64,000 bases of DNA from Candidatus Rifleibacteriota bacterium (GCA_024710355.1 JANJUX010000016.1:248001-312000); one strand, 5' to 3'; positions 52,631 to 61,848 are shown, counted from the first letter of the stretch. The notes: generated by a model from the letters alone, not told the origin. Made by a program: numbers and translations.

Positions 52631-53296
52631 ATGAAACATGTTTTTGAGAGAGTCATGGTCGTTCTGGCTGTTTTATCTGCATTTACTATGGTAGTAAATG
52701 TCGCCTTCGCCCTGAAGAATGTCTGTCCCGATTGCAGACTGACCGTTGAAGACATGGAACTGACGGCATGTCCGGCCTGTGGAAAAATCATCAACAAATG
52801 TCTGATATGCGGCGTTATCAACCCGGTAAAAAACGACAACTGCTCGTCCTGCAATGCCAGTCTGGCGGAGTCAAGAGTTCTGAGAACAATTGACAAACAA
52901 ACCCGGGAAGAATTGCGACTCGGGGAATCTGATCGTGCCAAAATCGAAGTCGAACTCGGGCAGATCAAAAACATAGTTGAAGAAGACAAATTAACCGCAG
53001 AACTGGCTGCCAGAGAAGTTGAACTGCTGACAAAAATGGACTGGTGGTCAAAAGCCAACCTCAAAGCCCTTGAATTTACCCGGAAGTTTCCTGACGCTCC
53101 GCAGAAAAACCTTGTTAACAAATGCAGGGTTAAATGCCTGAGAACCCTCGGCTTTCTGGCAATGGAAGACAGCGAATTCGAACTCGCGATTACTTACCTT
53201 AAAGCTGCCCTGGAAATAGCCCCGGAAGACAAAAACGCCGCGCATCTTCTCAAGATGTCACTTTCTGAAGTCAACCCACCGAAAGAAGAAAAATAG
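52631..53296 (+). CDS. Exported or anchored protein with zinc ribbons and TPR end
   Basis: The 221 residues begin with a signal peptide or anchor (about 1-28), then a double zinc ribbon of four CxxC pairs (CPDC and CPAC, then CLIC and CSSC, about residues 32-74). A charged helical stretch follows (about 85-140) and a TPR-type end ([36 protein letters not shown]). Zinc ribbons after a signal sequence are unusual because most bind zinc in the cytoplasm; the N-terminal helix may instead anchor the protein with the ribbons inside. Function unknown. Confidence 0.7.
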   Translation: MKHVFERVMVVLAVLSAFTMVVNVAFALKNVCPDCRLTVEDMELTACPACGKIINKCLICGVINPVKNDNCSSCNASLAESRVLRTIDKQTREELRLGESDRAKIEVELGQIKNIVEEDKLTAELAAREVELLTKMDWWSKANLKALEFTRKFPDAPQKNLVNKCRVKCLRTLGFLAMEDSEFELAITYLKAALEIAPEDKNAAHLLKMSLSEVNPPKEEK

Positions 53297-53456
53297 CCGA
53301 GGGCGCCACAAAACCACAATGCGTCTTTCAGATGCGGTGTTTGCTGGAAAATTAAATCAGAAGTTGCAGTATTGCTGGGTTTGTGATAAATATAGCAAAC
53401 GAACTTTTGCAGGAGTTACCGCAAAATCAACGCATTATTTATCAGGAGAATTGCAG

Positions 53457-53657
53457 ATGCAAAGTCGCGTAAAATGGTTTGACAACGTTAAGGGCTATGG
53501 TTTTATCGAAAGCGCCGACGGCCAGGACATCTTTGTGCACTACAAGCAGATCGAAGGCGATGGCTACAAGACTCTGCGTGAAGGTCAGCAGGTCGAATTC
53601 GAACTCTCTCAGGGCGCTAAAGGGCCGCTGGCAACCAACGTCAGACTGCTCGCTTAA
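53457..53657 (+). CDS. Cold-shock protein (CspA family)
   Basis: A 66-residue single-stranded nucleic-acid binding protein with RNP motifs KGYGFIES and DIFVHYKQI, the standard beta-barrel length, and the acidic C-terminal strands. The ATG at 53457 has AGGAG eight bases upstream; the frame runs back to 53319 but that part is not protein-like. The 160-base leader after the preceding gene is typical of cold-shock genes, whose mRNA folding regulates them. Confidence 0.95.
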   Translation: MQSRVKWFDNVKGYGFIESADGQDIFVHYKQIEGDGYKTLREGQQVEFELSQGAKGPLATNVRLLA

Positions 53658-53676
53658 GCAACGAACGAATGTTATG

Positions 53677-53711
53677 GGGGCGATGACGGAAACCCGTTTC
53701 GCCCCTTTACT
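53677..53711 (+). terminator. Terminator after the cold-shock gene
   Basis: GGGGCGA (53677-53683) pairs with TCGCCCC (53699-53705) with further pairs inside around ACGG-AAAC-CCGT, followed by TTTAC. It separates the csp gene from lysS. Confidence 0.65.
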
Positions 53712-53757
53712 TATTTAATCCGGTTCAAAGTTTTTTCGAAGGGATGTTAAAAATCGC

Positions 53758-55305
53758 ATGATAGACGAACTGAAGCTGAACTCAACCCAGGAACAGCGCC
53801 TGCAGGTCATCGAAGACCTCAGAAAAGAAGGCATTGACCCCTATGGTCAGCGCTATGACCGCACTCACTCATCGGAACAGGCCAAAGTCGAATTCGAAAA
53901 GGCCGAAGCTCAGGCAGTTGAAAAAGAGCACTTCACCACCGCTCCGATGAAGCTCGCCGGCCGCATTGCCGCCAAACGCGACCAGGGCAAAACAGCTTTC
54001 GTTCATATCACCGACCAGGCCGGAAAAATTCAGGTCTATATCCGCAAAGATGTCGTCGGCGAAGAAAATTTCGCCATGCTCAAGCGCCTCTATGCCGGGG
54101 ATATCATCGGCGTCGAAGGTCCGGCCTTCAGAACCAAAACCGGTGAAGTCTCGATCCGCGCCGAAAAAATCATCATTCTGTCGAAATCGATCAATCCGCC
54201 ACCAGAAAAGTTTCATGGCCTGACCGACGTCGAAATGCGCTACCGCCAGCGCTACGTCGACCTCATGTCGAACCCGGAAGTGCGCGAAACCTTTTTGAAG
54301 CGCAGCCAGATCATGCAGAGCATTCGCGAATACATGGCCGGCCAGGGCTATCTCGAAGTCGAAACCCCGATGATGCACACGGTTGCAGGCGGCGCCGCTG
54401 CCCGCCCTTTCATCACCCATCACAACGCCCTCGACATGGAACTCTATCTGCGCATCGCCCCCGAGCTTTATCTCAAGCGCCTGCTCGTCGGCGGCTTCGA
54501 GCGCGTCTACGAAATCAACCGCAACTTCAGAAACGAAGGCATTTCGATCAAGCACAACCCTGAATTCACGATGATGGAAGTTTACCAGGCCTATGGCGAC
54601 ATGGAAACCATGATGGATCTCTCAGAAGAAGTCATCTGCCACGCCGCTAAAAAGTTTTTCCCCGATCTGAAAGTCGTGCACCAGGAAAAAGAACTCAATT
54701 TCACCCGCCCCTGGCGCCGCGTCAGCATGCTCGACCTGGTGCGCGAAGTCACCGGTTGCAATGAGCTTACCTACAGCTGCAGTCGGGAACTGGCCGCCGA
54801 ACAGGCGAAAAAGCTGCATGTTCCGATCGAAAAGAACGACAGCGCCGCCAAGATCATCGTCAAGATTTTCGAAGAGAAGATCGAAGCCACACTGATGGAC
54901 CCGACCTTCGTCTTCGGCTACCCGAAAGAAACCTCGCCGCTCGCCAAAGGCAGCAAGGATGATCCGGCAAAGGTCGACCGTTTCGAACTGTTCATCTACG
55001 GACGCGAAATCGGCAATGCCTTCTCTGAACTCAACGATTCTGAAGATCAGCTCGCCCGTTTCGAAAATCAGATTTCGCAGCGTGAAGCTGGTGACGACGA
55101 AGCCCATCAGATGGACACTGACTACGTCAATGCCCTCAGATATGGCATGCCGCCCGCCGGTGGCCTTGGCCTCGGCATCGACCGCATCGTCATGCTGCTT
55201 ACCAACTCTGCCTCAATTCGCGACGTCATTCTGTTTCCGACCATGCGCAAGCGTGTAGCCGGTACCGCAGAAGAAACTACAGTCGAAGCGGAAGAGCAGA
55301 AATAA
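53758..55305 (+). CDS. lysS: Lysyl-tRNA synthetase, class II
   Basis: LysRS charges tRNA-Lys. The 515 residues have the normal layout: an OB-fold anticodon-binding domain (about 60-170, KLAGRIAAKRDQGKTAFVHI) and the class II catalytic domain with motif 1 (YLEVETPMMHTVAGGAAARP), motif 2 (FRNEGISIKHNPEFTMMEVY) and motif 3 (PAGGLGLGIDRIVMLLT). Length is usual. It stands between the cold-shock terminator and its own strong terminator, so it is its own unit. Confidence 0.97.
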   Translation: MIDELKLNSTQEQRLQVIEDLRKEGIDPYGQRYDRTHSSEQAKVEFEKAEAQAVEKEHFTTAPMKLAGRIAAKRDQGKTAFVHITDQAGKIQVYIRKDVVGEENFAMLKRLYAGDIIGVEGPAFRTKTGEVSIRAEKIIILSKSINPPPEKFHGLTDVEMRYRQRYVDLMSNPEVRETFLKRSQIMQSIREYMAGQGYLEVETPMMHTVAGGAAARPFITHHNALDMELYLRIAPELYLKRLLVGGFERVYEINRNFRNEGISIKHNPEFTMMEVYQAYGDMETMMDLSEEVICHAAKKFFPDLKVVHQEKELNFTRPWRRVSMLDLVREVTGCNELTYSCSRELAAEQAKKLHVPIEKNDSAAKIIVKIFEEKIEATLMDPTFVFGYPKETSPLAKGSKDDPAKVDRFELFIYGREIGNAFSELNDSEDQLARFENQISQREAGDDEAHQMDTDYVNALRYGMPPAGGLGLGIDRIVMLLTNSASIRDVILFPTMRKRVAGTAEETTVEAEEQK

Positions 55306-55320
55306 TCACTGTTCTGATAA

Positions 55321-55353
55321 AAATCCCCGGGGCGAGTGCTCCGGGGATTTTTT
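55321..55353 (+). terminator. Strong terminator after lysS
   Basis: The arms AAATCCCCGG (55321-55330) and CCGGGGATTT (55341-55350) pair perfectly and lead into six Ts, 16 bases after the lysS stop. Confidence 0.9.
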
Positions 55354-55420
55354 ACATTCAGTTTTAATGGCTCACGAGCTTCGACCCGTCAGCCGATCGG
55401 CTTTGGCGCGGCGGCCGGCT

Positions 55421-56815
55421 TTATTTAAGACTGCGGCGCAGGACTTTAACGCGCTCTTTGGCCTGCAGCATCTTTGTCTGGGCTTCGAGAATCTGCTGTC
55501 TGCTGCCAGAGGCCGCCATCAGGCGGTTGTATTCGGCAAAATACTGGTAATAGAGATCTTCGGCTTTGCCAAGATCGTTGATGCTGTCGAACTGATTGCT
55601 GCCGCCGGTTGAAGGAAGCTCAGGCGCAGTGGCGGCGTTGCCGGGCAGGGGTGATACGGCGCCACCGGTCGCAACGCCGACATTTTCGACAGAAGCGCTC
55701 GGGAGAGGGGCAATCGGGCTCTGGGCACCAAAGTTAAAGATTCTGCCAAACCAGCTTGAGATGCGGCCCCAGAATGAAGTGCTGCCGGTCGAAGTCGATG
55801 CGGTCGAGGTTGAGCCGGCACTCTGGTTGGTCGGTTGGGCAGTACCGCCGGTAGCTGAGCCAACCAGGCCAGTAGAAGCAAGGACGTTGTAGAGATCGCG
55901 ACTGACGGTGCGCGAACCACCATTCACGTAGTCAAGAATGTCGTTGAGCGACATCTTGCCCTGACTGTTCTCCAGGAGGATCTTGGCCAGATCATCCTTT
56001 TCGTCCGGATACATTGCCACGTATTTGCGGCAGAAGTCGCGCAGCGAATAATGCGGGCCAGTTCGGGAAATGACGTTAAATGTCTTTTCTTTGCCGCTGG
56101 TTATTTTGTTGAAGCTGTCATAAAGGGTCTTGGCGATAAACAGTTCATTGCGTGACATCTCGTTGAAGCTGTTGCTCTTAAGAAAGGCCAGTGAACTAAG
56201 GTTATTCAGGTTGAATGAAAAGACCATGCCGTTGTTTTTGCTGGCGGCAAAGGCATTGCCCCAGCCTTCGATCCAGGCGGTGTTGTCATTGGGCAGAATT
56301 TCATCGAGGTAATGTTTGCCGTCAGTGCCGTAGTCAAGGCCTGAAAAATCATAGTTTGACGGGTAGGCATTCAACATCGCCACGTGGCCGAATTCGTGCA
56401 GAAACAGAAAAGTCTTGCTCGAATCAGAAGAAAAACTGTTGATGTAGTTATACAGGTTCAGGTTGTAAGAATTCGAAGACTTCGAGGTAAACGAGTTACT
56501 GTTACGATCGCTGAGCGTGAGCGTCATCGGCTTGGACAGAGCTTGTGAGGTCGTCAGAGCATACTCATAGATCGTCTTGCCATCGGGAAGTTTCAGGTTG
56601 AGATACTTCTGCCAGGCTGAACCGGCAGGCAGATCGGAAGGCTTGCTGAAACTGACCTTGCGATAACCGATTTCGTTACCCCAGGAGTCTTTGACCACCT
56701 GTTCATAAACCAGATTAAGACCACCGGAAAAAGCCGGCATAACCGTGAAAACCAGCAATATTACTACTGCCAGCCAGGTTCGCATCATACTGCTCAGATG
56801 TGTTGATCGCATCAT
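55421..56815 (-). CDS. Secreted putative zinc metallopeptidase (HEFGH motif)
   Basis: A 464-residue exported protein (signal peptide about 1-30). It has a zinc-site motif HEFGH at residues 140-144 in TFLFLHEFGHVAMLN and a later Glu183 in WIEGWGNAFA that could be the third ligand, as in gluzincins. Ahead of it are strands and a Ser/Asn-rich segment; behind it a helical domain (about 200-300). The end (about 305-420) is Ser/Thr/Ala/Pro-rich and disordered, followed by a short charged helix. No known family was recognised beyond the motif; the substrate is unknown. It is a single gene with its own promoter. Confidence 0.65.
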   Translation of the reverse strand: MMRSTHLSSMMRTWLAVVILLVFTVMPAFSGGLNLVYEQVVKDSWGNEIGYRKVSFSKPSDLPAGSAWQKYLNLKLPDGKTIYEYALTTSQALSKPMTLTLSDRNSNSFTSKSSNSYNLNLYNYINSFSSDSSKTFLFLHEFGHVAMLNAYPSNYDFSGLDYGTDGKHYLDEILPNDNTAWIEGWGNAFAASKNNGMVFSFNLNNLSSLAFLKSNSFNEMSRNELFIAKTLYDSFNKITSGKEKTFNVISRTGPHYSLRDFCRKYVAMYPDEKDDLAKILLENSQGKMSLNDILDYVNGGSRTVSRDLYNVLASTGLVGSATGGTAQPTNQSAGSTSTASTSTGSTSFWGRISSWFGRIFNFGAQSPIAPLPSASVENVGVATGGAVSPLPGNAATAPELPSTGGSNQFDSINDLGKAEDLYYQYFAEYNRLMAASGSRQQILEAQTKMLQAKERVKVLRRSLK

Positions 56816-56845
56816 TTTTACCTGCTGTTGATGAATTATAGGTTA

Positions 56846-56874
56846 ATTATATGAATGAAAACGGGGTACGTCCA
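56846..56874 (-). promoter_or_regulatory. Promoter for the putative metallopeptidase
   Basis: On the - strand TGGACG (56874-56869), 17 bases and TATAAT (56851-56846) lie about 30 bases before the ATG at 56815. A second TATAAT at 56840-56835 has no good -35 box. Confidence 0.55.
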
Positions 56875-57040
56875 GACAGCCTCAGCATTTTTTTCTCGCC
56901 GCAAACCACTTTTTTTGTAAAGACGCCGCGAAAAACTCTTAACGACCCGGCAGTCGCTACTTTCAGGTATCGCTTTTAGGCCCGGTTTCTGTTAAAATCG
57001 CCCGGTCGGAAGATCTGCCCCTATCATCAAAGGAAAAGCT

Positions 57041-57970
57041 TTGTCACCAATCGTTAATGGAACTCTGCGAGTTGCCCTGGCGGCCCTCATCTGGGGCGCA
57101 GCCTACCCTCTGACCAAGGTTGCACTGGCCGATGTTCCGCCGCTGCTGCTTGGTTTCTTCAGATTTTTGCTGGCCGGTTGCTTTTTCATGGCCAGCGAAA
57201 AGAGCCTGCCATTGCAGAAGGTCGCACCTGAAGACCGAAAAAGCTTTATCTGGCTCGCTTTCTGGGGTGTGTTTCTTTTGATTGTCGGCATGAATTACGG
57301 GCTGATCTGGGCACCGGGCATGGCTGCCTCGATTCTTTCAGGCACTCCCCCACTCTTCACCGTGGTTCTCGCCGCTCTCATCCTGAGGGAAAAAATGCGA
57401 CCGGTGCAGTTTCTATCGATCGCCCTCGCGCTTGGCGGGCTCGCCATGCTCGGCAGCGACTTTTCCACAAGCACAAAACTTGAGCCATGGCAGATATGGG
57501 CTGGCTGCCTGATGACACTGGTTCCGCAATTTTCATGGGCGATGTATGGCATTGCCGGCAAAAAACTGATCGAACGCTACCACTGGCGGCTCATCTGCCG
57601 CGATACCTTTTCGCTGGGGGCATTGATGCTGCTGCCTCCGGCAATCATCGAAGCCTGCTTCAAAGGCACCGGCAACTGGTCGTGGCAGACCGTTTTCATT
57701 CTTCTGTATCTTGCGGTAATGAACTCGGTCGTCACCTACTCTCTCTGGAACAGCGCCCTGAAAATGATTCCGGTATCGCTGGCAAGCTTTCTCATCTACC
57801 TGCAGCCTGTTTCGGGAGCCGTGCTGTCTTATCTGCTGTTCGGAGAGAAGCTGACCACCGGTGGTTTTGCCGGAACCGCTCTGATTTTTGTCGCCCTGAC
57901 CCTGGTTCTTCTGCCGCAACGCGCGGCCAGCGAGAGTGATACGACGGCGGTTGCCGAATCCGAAACCTGA
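57041..57970 (+). CDS. EamA/DMT-family transporter
   Basis: The 309 residues form ten hydrophobic helices in two five-helix repeats, with the family signatures LIWGAAYPLTKVALADVPPL at the start and SLASFLIYLQPVSGAVLSYL in the second half. Members export amino acids or small metabolites (RhaT/YdcZ-type); the substrate cannot be told. The start is TTG at 57041 with AAGGA six bases upstream. The next gene follows after 38 bases on the same strand. Confidence 0.85.
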   Translation: MSPIVNGTLRVALAALIWGAAYPLTKVALADVPPLLLGFFRFLLAGCFFMASEKSLPLQKVAPEDRKSFIWLAFWGVFLLIVGMNYGLIWAPGMAASILSGTPPLFTVVLAALILREKMRPVQFLSIALALGGLAMLGSDFSTSTKLEPWQIWAGCLMTLVPQFSWAMYGIAGKKLIERYHWRLICRDTFSLGALMLLPPAIIEACFKGTGNWSWQTVFILLYLAVMNSVVTYSLWNSALKMIPVSLASFLIYLQPVSGAVLSYLLFGEKLTTGGFAGTALIFVALTLVLLPQRAASESDTTAVAESET

Positions 57971-58008
57971 GAGTAAAATGCGAAGTGAATTAAAACAGGA
58001 GCCAATCA

Positions 58009-59022
58009 ATGCCAGTAAACTTTTTTGCAAGGTCTGCCCTAGCTGGATTTCTTGCTTTTGCCGCCTCAAACCTTAGCGCCATGACCCCTGAGATCAGACT
58101 GCCGGAATGGCAGCGCTCAAAAATCGACATTTCCGAATGGAAACCTGACCAGAAATTGCTCACAATCAGGGTCGACATCGAAGCCCCAAGTGTCCAGCTC
58201 GAAAAAATCACATCTAAACTGCACCTGCCCGAAGAGCTTGGTGTAAACGCCGGCCAGCACGAGCGCCCGTTTCTTAAAAAAGGCGACAAGGTGGTTTTTC
58301 TGCACAAATTCAGCGTCAAACCAGATTTTGCAGGCTGGGCCGAAGTCGAACTGGCCGCCCAGCCTTCACAAGACGGTGTTCTGGCTCTGATAAAAAGTGC
58401 CCATGCCAACGAACCTGCCACTGCCGCCATTCTTGAAGCTGAAGCCCGGACTATCGACAAGCCCCTTAACTTTGGCAGATCGATGCCGCTGCTCGTACGC
58501 GACGACATCGCCCTGTGCACCGCAGTCGAAACAGCTCTCAAACCAGACTTTAAAGTCAACGGGCAACAGTTCTATTTCTGGTATCCAGAATCCGGGTTTG
58601 GCAAAGGCCTTACCAGCGAAGGCCTGAAGGCTTTCACATCTGCCATCGGCAACAGCAACCTTAAAAGTGCCGAAGCGGCCGGCAACATGCTGATCAAAAA
58701 GCTCGAAACCTCTAAAGAACCCCTGATGCTAAGTCGCACCAAAGATGAAACCTTCGCTATTCCGGCACCGGTCGCTATCGATCTTATCAATGCCAATCTC
58801 GCGACTCTGCAGGCAATCGTCGAAAAAAGCCCCGAAATGCTCGAAAAGAAAATCAACGCCATGCAGCCCGGCTATACCAGGCCATTTCTCATGTTCAATC
58901 TCGCCAGCCTCTATGAAAGCCAGAAAAAGTCAGGGCCGGCAAAGCTGTGGTATGAAAAAGCCATCAGCGAGATACCAGCCTGGCCGCTGGTCGAGACCAG
59001 CCTGAAACGAGTCAGAAAATAA
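58009..59022 (+). CDS. Secreted protein of unknown function with TPR-like end
   Basis: A 337-residue protein with a signal peptide (about 1-24). The first half is beta-rich (LTIRVDIEAPSVQLEKITSK), the second half helical, and the end LMFNLASLYESQKKSGPAKL-type segment looks like one TPR unit. No catalytic motif or family was recognised. CAGGAG precedes the ATG. A 51-residue membrane protein follows after 18 bases. Confidence 0.6.
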   Translation: MPVNFFARSALAGFLAFAASNLSAMTPEIRLPEWQRSKIDISEWKPDQKLLTIRVDIEAPSVQLEKITSKLHLPEELGVNAGQHERPFLKKGDKVVFLHKFSVKPDFAGWAEVELAAQPSQDGVLALIKSAHANEPATAAILEAEARTIDKPLNFGRSMPLLVRDDIALCTAVETALKPDFKVNGQQFYFWYPESGFGKGLTSEGLKAFTSAIGNSNLKSAEAAGNMLIKKLETSKEPLMLSRTKDETFAIPAPVAIDLINANLATLQAIVEKSPEMLEKKINAMQPGYTRPFLMFNLASLYESQKKSGPAKLWYEKAISEIPAWPLVETSLKRVRK

Positions 59023-59040
59023 TCAGCAGGAGAAAAGCAG

Positions 59041-59196
59041 ATGTTGTGGTTTTTTGCTTTTACAACCGTCGGAATCGCAATTTTCGCCCTGTTCCTGGCA
59101 CTGCGCCGCATGACCAGAATGCCGTTTCTGCAGATGCTTGGCGGCACCGCCATTTTGAGTCTCTGCGGCTGGCTCGCCACCCGTGCCGGCCTCTAA
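59041..59196 (+). CDS. 51-residue membrane protein
   Basis: A short frame with a good AGGAG seven bases before its ATG, 18 bases after the preceding gene. It encodes MLWFFAFTTVGIAIFALFLA, then a basic loop (LRRMTRM) and a second hydrophobic stretch. The good site, hydrophobic make-up and a strong terminator 76 bases downstream support a real gene. No family recognised. Confidence 0.65.
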   Translation: MLWFFAFTTVGIAIFALFLALRRMTRMPFLQMLGGTAILSLCGWLATRAGL

Positions 59197-59271
59197 CTCC
59201 AAACTCAAACTTTGGATCAGTGACAAAGGGTCTGACGACTTACCTTACACTCAAAAATAAAATTAACAGCC

Positions 59272-59320
59272 CATCAAAAAAGCTGCTCAACCGGTCTGAG
59301 GTTGAGCAGCTTTTTTGATG
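59272..59320. terminator. Bidirectional terminator between the 59041 gene and trxB
   Basis: A perfect 20-base-pair stem (59272-59291 with 59301-59320, loop of 9) with an A run on the left and a T run (TTTTTT) inside the right arm. It works on paper in both directions and separates two converging units. Confidence 0.9.
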
Positions 59321-59470
59321 TAAAAATATTCGACGGCATCCCCTTGCGGAGCCTTATCCACAAGATTCCCAAATCTGCCCGTTCGGGGTATCAGCGCAGA
59401 AATAAGGATAAAGCCGCATACTCAGATTTGCCAGCTGACTGGTTTTCACCTGGCGGCCCTTAAAACAGTT

Positions 59471-60415
59471 TCAGCCAAGATCGTTGGTGTGCAGCCAGCG
59501 CTCGGCATCGAGAGCTGCAACGCAACCGGTGCCGGCGGCACTGATCGCCTGGCGGTAATGCGGGTCGGTGACGTCGCCGCAGGCAAAAACGCCATCGATA
59601 TTGGTGGCCGAAGACGGTGCCTTAACCTTGATATAGCCTTTCTGGTCGAGGTCGAGTGCCCCGCCGAGAAAGCCGGTATTGGGTGTGTGCCCGATGGCCA
59701 TGAACAAGCCTTTGCACGGGTAATCACTGATTTCACCGGATTTTACATTCTTGAGTTTCACACCTTCGGTAAACTGGCCGCCATAGACCTCTTCAAGAAC
59801 CGAATCGAAGATGATCTGAATCTTCGGGTTATCGAAAACCCTCTTCTGCATGGCCTTGCTGGCCCTGAATTCGTTACGGCGATGGATCAAAAGAACCTTT
59901 GAAGCGAACCTGGTCAGAAAAATCGCCTCTTCAATCGCCGAATCACCACCACCGATGACGGCAATAATCTGGTTGCGAAAGATCGGCAGGGCGCCGTCGC
60001 AGGTAGCGCAGGCCGAGATACCTTTTCCCCAGAACTTTTTAACACTCGGCAGATCAAGAATTTGAGCGCTGGCACCGGTGGAAACGATTACAGAATGAGC
60101 AGTAACCGTGCGACTTCCGGTTTTAAGAGTAAACGGTCGCGATGCAAAATCGACCGACTCAATGTCTTCCATGATGAATTCTGTGCCGAAGCGCTCAGCC
60201 TGCTTTTTCATGCGGCTGATCAGTTCGGGCCCATCGACGCCCTCTGGGAACCCTGGAAAATTTTCGACCTCTGTGGTAGTCATCAACTGACCGCCAGGCT
60301 GACCACCCTTCATGAAGCCTTCGATCACCAGTGGCTGCAGGTCGGCACGGGCGGCATAAATTGCCGCAGTAAGGCCGGAAGGGCCTGAACCAACGATTAC
60401 CAGTTTCTTTGCCAT
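59471..60415 (-). CDS. trxB: Thioredoxin reductase
   Basis: TrxB passes electrons from NADPH through FAD to thioredoxin. The 314 residues show the FAD-binding GSGPSGLTAAIYAAR start, the redox pair Cys136-Cys139 in CATCD, an NADPH-binding GGGDSAIEEA near 154, and the closing FACGDVTDPHYRQAISAAG. Length is usual. Promoter TTGCGC-17-TATAAT lies upstream on the - strand. Converges on a terminator at 59272. Confidence 0.96.
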   Translation of the reverse strand: MAKKLVIVGSGPSGLTAAIYAARADLQPLVIEGFMKGGQPGGQLMTTTEVENFPGFPEGVDGPELISRMKKQAERFGTEFIMEDIESVDFASRPFTLKTGSRTVTAHSVIVSTGASAQILDLPSVKKFWGKGISACATCDGALPIFRNQIIAVIGGGDSAIEEAIFLTRFASKVLLIHRRNEFRASKAMQKRVFDNPKIQIIFDSVLEEVYGGQFTEGVKLKNVKSGEISDYPCKGLFMAIGHTPNTGFLGGALDLDQKGYIKVKAPSSATNIDGVFACGDVTDPHYRQAISAAGTGCVAALDAERWLHTNDLG

Positions 60416-60450
60416 GTATCTGTCTCCTGATTGTGGTATGATTTCGTGCG

Positions 60451-60510
60451 ATTATAACCCAATCCTGAGGTAAGCGCAAAATTTTGCATTTACCCGTTTA
60501 ATGTTATAAG
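60451..60510. promoter_or_regulatory. Divergent promoters of trxB and the serine hydrolase around a palindrome
   Basis: On the - strand TTGCGC (60479-60474), 17 bases and TATAAT (60456-60451) face trxB. On the + strand TTTGCA (60483-60488), 16 bases and TATAAG (60505-60510) face the gene at 60541. The two -35 regions meet in the perfect 12-base palindrome GCAAAATTTTGC (60476-60487), a possible shared operator. Confidence 0.6.
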
Positions 60511-60540
60511 CTGCGATTTAATCAATGTTCTGGAGGTGCT

Positions 60541-61830
60541 ATGAAAAAAATCACGTTAACGGTAGTGGTATTCTTGCTTTTAACTCTGTTCCCGGCAGTT
60601 TTTGCCGGAGATAACGCCGACCTCACCCCAGACGAAGCCTTCGGGCGGATGTTCTCGCAGGAAAAAGCCGCGGTGAATGCCATGTTCACCGAAGAGTTCC
60701 TCAAAACAGTTACCGAGAAGCGCCTGCATGAAATTATCAGTTTCTACCAGAACGAAGTAGGCAGTTTTACACGTGTAGAAACTCTGAAAGAAGGCTACAA
60801 GCTGCACTTCGCAAAGGGAACCGTGCCGGCCAGCCTCACTATTAACGAAAAAAATCTTATCAGCGGCCTCTGGTTCGGCGTGCCAGAAAAATCAGAAGAC
60901 AGCTTCGCCGAAATTATCGAAGCTTTTAAAAAGAGTCCCGACCGGACTTCTGTCTACGTATTGCGCTACAAGGTTCCGGCAGCTGCCGAAGCCGGGCAAT
61001 CTGCTGCAAACCAGGGGCTTGAATCTCTGCAACCCGAAGTGGTGGTTGAACTCAATGCTGAACAGCCAATGGGTATTGGTTCGGCTTTCAAACTGTATCT
61101 GCTCAAGGCCATTGAAGACGATGTGGCTGCCGGCCGCCGCAGCTGGAGCGACATAATCGAGCTGCGCGAAGACTGGAAATCTTTTCCGAGCGGCATTCTC
61201 CAGGACTGGCACCCCGGCAGCCGCCACAGCCTCGAAACCCTTGCCGGCCTGATGATTTCGATCAGCGACAATACCGCCACCGATCACATTTTTAATCTGC
61301 TTGGCGTCGAAACGGTAAGAAAGTATCTGCCTGAAACCTGCAAAGACATTATCAATACCAGTCAGCTGACAAAACTGAAATTCTTTTTCCCTGCGAAGGG
61401 TACTGAATTCATCAAGGCCGACCAGAAAGGCAAAGACGCAATCCTGCGCGAAATGGACAGCATTATTCCGGCATCCATCGCGTCGTATTCTTCGATTTAC
61501 ACGCTGGATAAGCCGGTTCTGATCGACGAACTCGAATGGTTTGTCAGTACCCGCAAGCTTTGTGAAACTATCTGGACCCTGCGCGACAGCACCCGCATCA
61601 GAATCAATGCGGCTTCCGGGCTGATAAACCGTGCCGACTGGCATATTGCCGGTTTCAAAGGCGGCAGTGAACCGGGCGTTATCAATTACACCTGGGTTCT
61701 TCAAAAAACTCCGACAAGCCCTATCTATACTGTTTCCTGCACCGCCAACAACAGCATGAAAATTATTGCAAGCGACGATTTCAACCTCGCAGTAACCCGC
61801 ATTCTCAACCTGCTCAAAAATGAAAAGTAA
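60541..61830 (+). CDS. Exported serine hydrolase, class A beta-lactamase fold, ORF12-like
   Basis: A 429-residue exported protein (signal peptide about 1-22, ending VFAG). The C-terminal part has the class A active-site pattern: SxxK at Ser181-Lys184 (GSAFKLY), SDN at 242-244, and a late KGG (in AGFKGGSEPG) in place of the usual KTG. The N-terminal 130 residues form a separate domain reminiscent of the helper domain of clavulanate ORF12 proteins. It may act on peptidoglycan, esters or beta-lactams; activity against antibiotics cannot be inferred. GGAGG precedes the ATG. Confidence 0.82.
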   Translation: MKKITLTVVVFLLLTLFPAVFAGDNADLTPDEAFGRMFSQEKAAVNAMFTEEFLKTVTEKRLHEIISFYQNEVGSFTRVETLKEGYKLHFAKGTVPASLTINEKNLISGLWFGVPEKSEDSFAEIIEAFKKSPDRTSVYVLRYKVPAAAEAGQSAANQGLESLQPEVVVELNAEQPMGIGSAFKLYLLKAIEDDVAAGRRSWSDIIELREDWKSFPSGILQDWHPGSRHSLETLAGLMISISDNTATDHIFNLLGVETVRKYLPETCKDIINTSQLTKLKFFFPAKGTEFIKADQKGKDAILREMDSIIPASIASYSSIYTLDKPVLIDELEWFVSTRKLCETIWTLRDSTRIRINAASGLINRADWHIAGFKGGSEPGVINYTWVLQKTPTSPIYTVSCTANNSMKIIASDDFNLAVTRILNLLKNEK

Positions 61831-61848
61831 GCTCCGAAGAATCCTTGT

